From: a bacterium | Lineage (GTDB): Bacteria > Spirochaetota > JAHITG01 | Direction of reading: 5' to 3' | Assembly: GCA_028711675.1 (NCBI GenBank) | Contig: JAQTRT010000005.1 | Coordinates: 1-27,546 of the forward strand | Length of the DNA: 27,546 nucleotides | Part shown: piece after piece, positions 21,139 to 27,546 of the stretch | How the letters are laid out: every line of letters begins with the position of its first letter | Numbering within the stretch: the first letter of the stretch is position 1 | Program-made: the position numbers and the translations under genes | Notes under the pieces: generated by a model | Told to the model about the DNA's origin: nothing | What the model saw: only the letters and a program-made list of their open reading frames with translations | The model's database searches: none

Positions 21139-22161
21139 ATGAAAATGCCGATCAACATCAAACGCCTTATCATCCTGACCCTTATCACGCTTCTTATCAT
21201 CGGGACCATAATCTATTTTACCGCCGACCTGCGGACCCTGAAAGCCATCCGGGACATCAATATCTCCTTCTTTCTTATGGGCATCTTTTTTTATTTCCTC
21301 GAGGTCTCCTTTGACGCCATCCGGCTGAAGCTCCTCATCCGCGGGACCGGCCATAAGATCGGCCTGTTCGAATCGTACAAGCTGATCATGTTCCAGGTCT
21401 TTTTTGACGTGATCACCCCTTTCAGCTTCGGCGGCCAGCCTTTCCAGATCTATATGCTCCATAAAAAGAACATCCCGGGCGGTAGCGCCACCACCGCAAT
21501 CATCACCAAGCTTTTTTTCGGCGCCATTACCCTGATGTTCCTTGTTATCTGGGCTATGTTCTTCCGGAGCGAGATATTCATTTCCGCCCCGGTCTTCAAG
21601 GTCATGATCAAGGTCACAGGCGGGATCCTGGCTTTCCTGGTGCTTCTCTTCATCATGGGCCTTTATTCCCCCCGGCCCACTATAGCTGTGGTCAGCGCGT
21701 TTTTTTATGTTCTGTGGAAGCTGAAAATATCACGGCATCCGGATAAGATGAAGAACAAGATCATCCGCCAGCTCATCCTGGCCAAGGAAAGCTTTGACGG
21801 GTACATAGGACACAGGTTCTTTTATTTCATCAACAGCTTTTTCCTTTCCTTTTGCATGATCCTCTCCTCGATCCTCATGCTTCTTTGTTTCATCTGGGGT
21901 TTCAACGTTTCGCTGGACCTCTGGACCGGCATTGCCCTGACCGCTTCGCTCATTTTCATCATCACATTTCTTCCCACCCCGGGCTCGAGCGGACTGGGTG
22001 AAGGCGTTTTTTATCTTCTTTACAAGGATTACCTCCCGCCTTACCTTATCGGGGTCGTTATTTTCCTCTGGCGTTTCTTCTTCCATTACATTTCGGCATT
22101 TCTGGGAGCTTTTGTCACGGCCAGTTACGCGGAAGAGCTGCTCTCCCGGAAAAAAATATAG
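21139..22161 (+). CDS. YbhN / UPF0104 (MprF flippase-like) integral membrane protein
   Basis: Starting at ATG 21139 the protein has 340 residues and about eight hydrophobic segments. FDVITPFSFGGQPFQIYML and FLPTPGSSGLGEG (about 278-289) are signature stretches of the lysylphosphatidylglycerol synthase-type transmembrane family. In MprF this domain flips lipids, and stand-alone members are common near glycolipid genes. The transported lipid is unknown. An in-frame TTG at 21082 would extend the frame by 19 residues, but it lies within the -35 hexamer. GGGAG lies 12 bases before 21139, a rather long spacing. metH begins 8 bases after the stop, so the two genes probably share a message. Confidence 0.85.
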   Translation: MKMPINIKRLIILTLITLLIIGTIIYFTADLRTLKAIRDINISFFLMGIFFYFLEVSFDAIRLKLLIRGTGHKIGLFESYKLIMFQVFFDVITPFSFGGQPFQIYMLHKKNIPGGSATTAIITKLFFGAITLMFLVIWAMFFRSEIFISAPVFKVMIKVTGGILAFLVLLFIMGLYSPRPTIAVVSAFFYVLWKLKISRHPDKMKNKIIRQLILAKESFDGYIGHRFFYFINSFFLSFCMILSSILMLLCFIWGFNVSLDLWTGIALTASLIFIITFLPTPGSSGLGEGVFYLLYKDYLPPYLIGVVIFLWRFFFHYISAFLGAFVTASYAEELLSRKKI

Positions 22162-22169
22162 GATAAACC

Positions 22170-24566
22170 ATGAATAAAAAAACATTTGAAAAACTGACTG
22201 AAAAAAAGATCGTGATCCTGGACGGCTCCACAGGCACCATGCTTCAGAAAAGAGGCATGCCGGCCGGCGTCAATCCGGAAAAATGGATCCTGGAGAATCC
22301 TGAAGCGCTTCTCCGGCTGCAGAAAGAATACATTGCGTCGGGGGCCGATATCATCTACACTCCCACCCTTGGCTGCAATTATTTTAAATTAATGGACTTC
22401 GGCCTGGAAAAGGGAGCCTTTGACCTGAACAAAAAACTGGCTCAGCTCTCGCGGAAAGCCGCAGGCCTGAAAGGCCTGGTAGCCGGCAACATATCCTCCA
22501 CGGGAAAGCTTATCCGGCCGTCCGGCGATATTGATTTTGATCTGGCTGTGGAGAGATACAAGGAACAGGTAAAAGGCCTTCTGGCAGGCAGGGTCGACCT
22601 TTTTGCCATAGAGACCATGATGGATCTTCAAGAAGCGCGCGCAGCGCTGCTGGCCGTGAAAGAGACCTGCAGCCTTCCTGTCATGGTTTGCATGACATTT
22701 GAAAAAAACGGCAGGACCCTGACCGGCTCAGACCCTGTAAGCGCTTTGATCACGCTGCAGAGCCTGGGAGCTGATGCAGTGGGCGTGAACTGCTCTACCG
22801 GGCCCGAGGACATGCTCCTGGTCGTGTCCGCCATGAAACCTTATGCTAAAGTCCCTCTCCTGGCCAAACCCAACGCAGGCCTGCCTGAACTTGTGGATAA
22901 TAAGACCTTGTTCCGGATGACACCGGAACAGTTTAACAAATATGTTCCGGAATTCATCAGGTCCGGAGTGAACCTGTTCGGCGGATGCTGCGGCACTTCC
23001 CCTGATTTCATCCGGCTGGTCTCGAAAACAGCCAAAGGGAAAAAACCTAAAAAGCCGGCGATACGATCGATCAGCGCTCTCTCCTCGATCAGGAGGACCG
23101 TTCTTCTGGACCAGGAAAAACCCGTTATCCTGATAGGCGAACGGATCAACCCGACAGGAAAAAAAGTACTGCAAGAAGAGCTGAAGCAGGGACTCATGCA
23201 GGAAGTGAGGAGATACAGCCGGGAACAGGAAGAACAGGGTGCCGCTGTCCTGGACGTGAACGTGGGCATGCCCGGCATCAATGAAAAAGAACTCCTTTTA
23301 AAAGTATCGGAATTCCTGACGCGTTCGACCGAGCTCCCCCTCTGCTTTGATTCCAGCAGCGTGGAGGCACTGGAAACCGTGCTCCGCCAGTACCCGGGCC
23401 GGGCCCTCATCAATTCCATCTCGCTTGAAAAACAGAAGATATCCCGCCTTCTTCCTGTTGCGGCCAAGTACGGCGCCATGTTCGTTCTCCTGCCGCTGGA
23501 TGACAGGGAAATACCGGAAACAGCGCAAGCCAGGATCAGGATCATTAAACAGGTCTTTCAGAAGGCCGTAAAATACGGTTATACAAAAGATGATATCCTC
23601 GTGGACGGACTGGTCATGTCCGTCTCTTCCAACAGCCGTGCCGGTCTGGAGACCCTGAAAGTGATCGAATGGTGTAAAAGATCTTTCAAGGTCAGGACCG
23701 TGGTCGGGCTTTCCAATATCTCGTTCGGGTTGCCTGAACGCGAGACGGTCAACGCGGCTTTCCTGGCCCTGGCCGTATCCAAAGGCCTGAGCACGGCCAT
23801 CGCCAATCCCGGCCATCATCTGCTGATGTCAGTAAAAACAGCTGCTGACCTTCTGCTGGGAAAGGACCGGGATGCCCGCGGATATCTCCGGTTCTTCTCA
23901 GGAAAGAAAAAAGATCCTGCAGACCAGCTGATCCGGCAGCCGGCTCTTTCACCCGGGGAACTGATCTATAAAGCTGTCGTGGAAGGCAACAAGGAGAAGA
24001 TCATCGACCTTGTGAAGAACGGGATGGAAACGCACCTCACCCCGGACGACATCATCAACCGGTTTCTCATCCCTGCCATACAGAAAGTGGGCGATCTTTT
24101 TGACCGGAAGGAATATTTCCTGCCTCAGCTCATCATGAGCGCCGAGACCATGAGAACGGCCTTTGACCATCTTCTGCCGTGGCTGGAACAGGGGAACAAA
24201 CAGATAAAGAACAGGAAGATCATCCTGGCTACGGTCAAGGGTGATGTTCATGATATCGGCAAGAACATCGTGGCCCTCATGCTCAGGAACTACGGATTTG
24301 ACGTGATCGACCTGGGGAAGAACGTGGAAGCGACGGTCATCATCAACAAAGCCCTCTCCACGCAGGCCGATATCATCGGGCTCTCGGCTTTGATGACCAC
24401 GACCATGGTTGAAATGAAAAAAGTAATTGAACTGGGGCGTCACAAAGGGGTGAAAGGCAGGTTCGTCATCGGCGGCGCCGTGGTCACGGACCAGTACGCG
24501 AAGGAGATCGGCGCTTCATACGCGCGCGATGCCATGGAAGCCGTCCGCTTATGCGAAAAGGTCTGA
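22170..24566 (+). CDS. metH: Cobalamin-dependent methionine synthase, short form without reactivation domain
   Basis: It transfers a methyl group from methyltetrahydrofolate to homocysteine through cobalamin. The homocysteine domain (about 1-285) has LDGSTGTMLQ and zinc ligands C208, C273 and C274 (NCST, GGCCGTSP). The folate-binding barrel (about 315-575) has IGERINPTGKK and LDVNVG. The cobalamin cap and Rossmann domains (about 590-798) have GDVHDIGKNIV, where H694 is the lower axial ligand. The protein stops at 798 residues, where E. coli MetH (1227) continues into the S-adenosylmethionine-dependent reactivation domain. That function must be supplied by another protein or pathway. AGGA precedes the ATG. 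The last 18 bases overlap the convergent thrC. Confidence 0.93.
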   Translation: MNKKTFEKLTEKKIVILDGSTGTMLQKRGMPAGVNPEKWILENPEALLRLQKEYIASGADIIYTPTLGCNYFKLMDFGLEKGAFDLNKKLAQLSRKAAGLKGLVAGNISSTGKLIRPSGDIDFDLAVERYKEQVKGLLAGRVDLFAIETMMDLQEARAALLAVKETCSLPVMVCMTFEKNGRTLTGSDPVSALITLQSLGADAVGVNCSTGPEDMLLVVSAMKPYAKVPLLAKPNAGLPELVDNKTLFRMTPEQFNKYVPEFIRSGVNLFGGCCGTSPDFIRLVSKTAKGKKPKKPAIRSISALSSIRRTVLLDQEKPVILIGERINPTGKKVLQEELKQGLMQEVRRYSREQEEQGAAVLDVNVGMPGINEKELLLKVSEFLTRSTELPLCFDSSSVEALETVLRQYPGRALINSISLEKQKISRLLPVAAKYGAMFVLLPLDDREIPETAQARIRIIKQVFQKAVKYGYTKDDILVDGLVMSVSSNSRAGLETLKVIEWCKRSFKVRTVVGLSNISFGLPERETVNAAFLALAVSKGLSTAIANPGHHLLMSVKTAADLLLGKDRDARGYLRFFSGKKKDPADQLIRQPALSPGELIYKAVVEGNKEKIIDLVKNGMETHLTPDDIINRFLIPAIQKVGDLFDRKEYFLPQLIMSAETMRTAFDHLLPWLEQGNKQIKNRKIILATVKGDVHDIGKNIVALMLRNYGFDVIDLGKNVEATVIINKALSTQADIIGLSALMTTTMVEMKKVIELGRHKGVKGRFVIGGAVVTDQYAKEIGASYARDAMEAVRLCEKV

Positions 24567-25808
24567 ACTCCGCGTCTTCTTTCTGAATATCCTCTCAACT
24601 TCCCTGATATCAGGTTCGATCCTGTCCAGCGGACCGGATCCTCTGAGCACGGCATCTATGTCTTTCAGGCCTGAGCCGGTGGCCAGTAAAACAACGCTCT
24701 TCTTTCCGGATATCTTTTTCTCTTTTAAAAGCCGCATCAGGCCTGCCAGGGGAGCTGATCCGGACGGTTCAATAAAGATGCCCTGACAGCAGGCCAGGAG
24801 CTTCTGGGCTTGTAAGATCTCTTTATCCGGGACGATCACGGCCAGACCGTCCGATTCTATAATGGCTTTCAGGGCAAAATCACCGTCCCGGGGAAAATCG
24901 ACCGAGATACTGTCAGCCAAAGTCCCGGCTTTCACGGGCCTGATCCCCCTCTTTTCCAGAAAAGCCCTGGCCACTGCCGCGCTTCCGCTGGACTGCACGG
25001 CCACGAGCCGGGGCAGTTTTCTGATCAAGCCCGCGTAATAAAAATCCTTGAGACCTTTCCATACTCCGCTGATGATATTACCGTCGCCGACCGGGACAAA
25101 GATATAATCCGGGACAGACCAGTTGAGCTGTTCAATGATCTCGTACGATACGGTCTTCTTCCCTTCGCGCGTGAAAGGATTAAAACCCGTATTCCTGTTG
25201 TACCACCCGAACTTTTCCGTGGCCCGGACAGAAAGCTCATACGCGCTGTCGTAATTCCCGTTGACCATGATTACCCGGCTTCCGTAAACCCGCAGCTGGG
25301 CCAGCTTGGCCCTGGGAATATTCTTCGGGACAAAGACCGCGTTCCCGGTCCCCAGACCGGCGGAAAGGCAGGCCAGAGAAGAAGCGGCATTTCCCGTGGA
25401 AGCGGCGATGATCATCTTCGGACCTGTTTCCAGGCAATGAATGAGGGCCATGATACCGGCCCTGTCCTTCAGGGAACCGGACGGCTGCCGGGAATCATCT
25501 TTTATATAAAGCGAAGGGAGGTGCAGGAGGGAAGCCAGCCGGCTGGCGTGATACAGGGGGGTCCACCCGATCTGCAGCCGGGAATAATCCTCTTTCCGGA
25601 AACGGAACGGGAAGAATTCCAGGTAACGGAAAATGGAGAACTCCCCGGATTTCCGGAACAGGCTGCGGCTCACTTTTTTCTTCAACAGGCTGTAATCATA
25701 AAGGATATCGAGGTTGGAACCGCAGTCGGGGCAGGTGTAATGATGCTCCCGGGTTATCCTGATCTTATGCCCCCTGACGCACTCCCCTCTTATGATCGTT
25801 TCTTTCAT
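24549..25808 (-). CDS. thrC: Threonine synthase (PLP-dependent)
   Basis: It converts O-phosphohomoserine to threonine. The PLP lysine lies in PSGSLKDRAG (K119 counting from ATG 25823). STGNAASS (142-149) and GDGN (246-249) are the fold-type II signatures. The N-terminus has a Cys pattern (C15, CPDC at 31-34), as in threonine synthases with a zinc-ribbon-like start. The length is about 420 residues, normal for the shorter class. Two ATGs are possible: 25823 has no ribosome site, while 25808 is preceded by AGAAGG at 5 bases and is preferred. A related PLP lyase such as cysteate synthase cannot be excluded from sequence alone. A 14-bp palindrome lies about 90 bases upstream. Confidence 0.87.
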   Translation of the reverse strand: MKETIIRGECVRGHKIRITREHHYTCPDCGSNLDILYDYSLLKKKVSRSLFRKSGEFSIFRYLEFFPFRFRKEDYSRLQIGWTPLYHASRLASLLHLPSLYIKDDSRQPSGSLKDRAGIMALIHCLETGPKMIIAASTGNAASSLACLSAGLGTGNAVFVPKNIPRAKLAQLRVYGSRVIMVNGNYDSAYELSVRATEKFGWYNRNTGFNPFTREGKKTVSYEIIEQLNWSVPDYIFVPVGDGNIISGVWKGLKDFYYAGLIRKLPRLVAVQSSGSAAVARAFLEKRGIRPVKAGTLADSISVDFPRDGDFALKAIIESDGLAVIVPDKEILQAQKLLACCQGIFIEPSGSAPLAGLMRLLKEKKISGKKSVVLLATGSGLKDIDAVLRGSGPLDRIEPDIREVERIFRKKTRSSDLFA

Positions 25809-25899
25809 ACCGGCCTTCTTCATGATAAAAATTCATGGTTATACGGCGTTCTTAAGAGAGCGGATAAATATAAAAAACAAGATCGCTCAGATCATTGAT

Positions 25900-25913
25900 G
25901 CAGAATATTCTGC
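25900..25913. promoter_or_regulatory. 14-bp perfect palindrome upstream of thrC
   Basis: GCAGAATATTCTGC lies between the sigma-factor stop and thrC. It is long enough to be a dimeric regulator site. No clear promoter hexamers surround it. Confidence 0.35.
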
Positions 25914-25967
25914 CACAGTGATTTCCTGACCTTTAGACCTTTAAAAACCTCCTGATTCAAAGGCGGT

Positions 25968-26519
25968 TTATCCGTTCATGTTTTTCCAGATCTCTTTTAG
26001 TTTCTTCAGGGCATAATAGTGCCTGAGCTTGGTAGTGTTCTCGGTCAGCTTCAATCTCCGGGATATGGCCTTATAGGTCAGTTCCTCAAAATCCCTCATA
26101 CGGATAAGCTGGCTGTATTTATCCGGCAGCTGCCGGATGGCGTTCTCCAGTTCCATGAAATCTTCTTTCTTGATGAGCTGTTCATCCAGGTTCAGGTCAG
26201 GGGAAACGAACCTGTACAGGTTATGATCCAGAGAGTGACGGTCCTTCCGGAGCCTGCACTCTTTTTTAAAATAATTACAGCTGGCATTGGCCACCATCCG
26301 GTAAAGGTAGGTCTTGATATCCGAACGGAACTGGAAATTCTTCAGATTCCTGTAGAGCTTGAGAAAGATATCCTGGGTCAGGTCTTCAGCGTCCTCCCTG
26401 ATCTTCAGGTATTTCAGGCTGATCCCGTAAACATAACCATGATACCTGGCCACGATCTTGTTGAATGCTTTTTTATCCCCTTTCTGGAATTTCTTGATCA
26501 ATTCAATATTTTTTTGCAT
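25968..26519 (-). CDS. RNA polymerase sigma factor, ECF type
   Basis: The 183-residue product has region 2 (about 8-88), including REDAEDLTQDIFLKLYRNLKNF, which contacts core polymerase and the -10 element. Region 4 (about 120-178) has LPDKYSQLIRMRDFEELTYKAISRRLKLTENTTKLRHYYALKKL, the -35-binding helix-turn-helix. There is no region 3, as in the ECF group. ATG 26519 is preferred; an in-frame TTG at 26558 would overlap the end of purD. It starts 16 bases after the purD stop, so it is likely cotranscribed with it. No adjacent anti-sigma gene is visible, so its control is unknown. Confidence 0.88.
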   Translation of the reverse strand: MQKNIELIKKFQKGDKKAFNKIVARYHGYVYGISLKYLKIREDAEDLTQDIFLKLYRNLKNFQFRSDIKTYLYRMVANASCNYFKKECRLRKDRHSLDHNLYRFVSPDLNLDEQLIKKEDFMELENAIRQLPDKYSQLIRMRDFEELTYKAISRRLKLTENTTKLRHYYALKKLKEIWKNMNG

Positions 26520-26535
26520 AATCCTGATAACACCT

Positions 26536-27546
26536 TCAGGAGAGGAATCTCTTTCCAATATCGGTCCGGAAGAAGATGTTCTTGAAATGGATCTTCCCGA
26601 GAGCTTCGTAGACCATTTCCCTTGACCGGGAGAACCTGCCTGAAACAGCGGTCACGTTCAATACCCGGCCGCCGTTCGTGACCAGGACATTGTTCCGGAT
26701 CGCGGTACCGGCATGAAAAACCAGGATCCCTTTTTGCCGTTTCAATCCCGTGACGGGGAATCCTTTCTCATAATGGTCCGGATACCCCTGCGAGACCGCC
26801 ACGACAGAGAGTACTTTCTTCTTCTCCCATCTGATCTTGATCTTGTCCAGCCGGTTGTTTAAAACAGCCAGGATAATGTCCATAAGGTCCGTTCTCAGGA
26901 GCGGCAGGATCACCTGGGTCTCCGGGTCGCCCAGCCTGCAGTTGAATTCCAGCACCTTGAAGCCGTCCTTTGTCCTGATCAATCCCGCGTACAGTACGCC
27001 CTGGTAAGGGATGTTCCTTTTCTTCAGGGCCTGTATCACGGGGAGCAGTATCCGTTCCCTGATAAAATGAAGGTCCTGCCCGGCTAGAGGGACCGGCGCG
27101 AAAGCGCCCATACCGCCCGTGTTGGGCCCCTCGTCATGATCAAGAAGCTTCTTGTGGTCCTGGGAAACAGGCATCATGCTCACGGTCTTTCCGTCGGTAA
27201 AAGAAAGGACCGTGAACTCCTCGCCTTCCAGGAACTCTTCGATCACGACACGTTCACCGGCCTGGCTGAAGATCTTCTTTTCCATAATCTGGGACAGGAT
27301 ATCCCGTGCTTCCTCCCGGTTCTTTATGATGAACACGCCTTTTCCCTTGGCCAGGCCGTCCGCCTTGATCACAACGGGAAAATCTGCTGTTTGGGCATAT
27401 TGACAGGCTTTCTTGAAATCCGTGAACTCGGCGAACTTCCCGGTAGGCACGGAAGCTTCGGCCATGATCTGCTTGGCAAAATATTTGCTGGCTTCCATCA
27501 TGGCCGCGGCACGGATTGGTCCGAAGATCAAAAGGCCCTCTTTCCG
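26536..27546 (-). CDS. purD: Phosphoribosylamine-glycine ligase (partial, 5' end outside window)
   Basis: It catalyses the second step of purine synthesis, joining glycine to phosphoribosylamine with ATP. The frame is open to the window edge, and the residues there (EGLLIFGP) match the region about 85 residues into known PurD proteins, so the true start lies outside. The ATP-grasp core is clear: EASKYFAKQIM, VVIKADGLAKGKGV, VVIEEFLEGEEFTVLSFTDG, DHKKLLDHDEGPNTGGMGAFAP and EFNCRLGDPETQ with the metal-binding Glu and Asn. The C-terminal domain runs to FLS. An ECF sigma gene follows at 16 bases. Confidence 0.95.
   Translation of the reverse strand, partial: RKEGLLIFGPIRAAAMMEASKYFAKQIMAEASVPTGKFAEFTDFKKACQYAQTADFPVVIKADGLAKGKGVFIIKNREEARDILSQIMEKKIFSQAGERVVIEEFLEGEEFTVLSFTDGKTVSMMPVSQDHKKLLDHDEGPNTGGMGAFAPVPLAGQDLHFIRERILLPVIQALKKRNIPYQGVLYAGLIRTKDGFKVLEFNCRLGDPETQVILPLLRTDLMDIILAVLNNRLDKIKIRWEKKKVLSVVAVSQGYPDHYEKGFPVTGLKRQKGILVFHAGTAIRNNVLVTNGGRVLNVTAVSGRFSRSREMVYEALGKIHFKNIFFRTDIGKRFLS

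Overview
The window looks like chromosomal DNA of an uncultivated, Gram-negative-type bacterium. Several products carry signal peptides or lipoboxes: a PBP4-like carboxypeptidase lipoprotein, a LEA-type lipoprotein, a secreted PAP2 protein and a secreted transglutaminase-like protein. Housekeeping genes (purD, thrC, a short metH) are scattered among envelope, signalling and carbohydrate genes rather than sitting in biosynthetic operons. No marker gene fixes the phylum. The many palindromic repeats with GGGGACGGT and CATTGCGAGGAG cores resemble, from memory, repeats of candidate-phylum and deltaproteobacterial-type genomes, but this is only a hint.

Layout. 1-2075 is a visibly AT-rich block on the minus strand: a NYN-domain protein, a tiny ORF and the start of a secreted GH76-like glycoside hydrolase cut by the window edge. 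2091-4376 (minus) holds a protein of unknown function and an AAA_14/DUF4143 ATPase whose start lies directly behind a perfect 26-bp palindrome. 4529-8063 holds a small zinc-ribbon protein (+), a PAP2-family protein and a secreted three-part protein ending in an FGE/SUMF1-like domain (both minus). 8289-10514 (+) is a 7TM-GAF-PP2C (RsbU/SpoIIE-like) phosphatase. 10528-16441 (all minus) holds a GT-C glycosyltransferase with a C-terminal CBM48-like domain, a TrmH/SpoU RNA methyltransferase, a secreted transglutaminase-like protein and a dacB-like carboxypeptidase. 16655-24566 (all plus) holds a LEA-type lipoprotein, a GH31 glycosidase, an unknown secreted protein, a YbhN/MprF-type membrane protein and a short metH. 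24549-27546 (all minus) holds thrC, an ECF-like sigma factor and partial purD.

The most unusual structure is a set of about 95-160 bp elements with long perfect inverted repeats (25, 26, 28 and 35 bp arms) at 7961-8063, 12425-12519, 14824-14984 and 16496-16603, plus a one-armed relative ending at 5825. They fall into two arm families sharing a GGGGACGGT core. The same arms enclose different inner cores, one of which is itself a REP-like inverted repeat. Each sits flush against gene ends: one supplies the stop codon and last residues of the methyltransferase, and one contains a consensus-perfect sigma-70 promoter aimed at dacB. A second dispersed palindrome (CACCGCACCT...AGGTGCGGTG) is found inside two of these elements and alone at 21010. 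No transposase, tRNA, rRNA or CRISPR array is seen.

There is no single obvious pathway. The envelope genes (dacB, transglutaminase-like, LEA lipoprotein, PAP2, YbhN-like) suggest cell-surface maintenance. GH31, the CBM48-bearing glycosyltransferase and the GH76-like enzyme suggest handling of alpha-glycans or surface glycans. metH and thrC converge with overlapping 3' ends.
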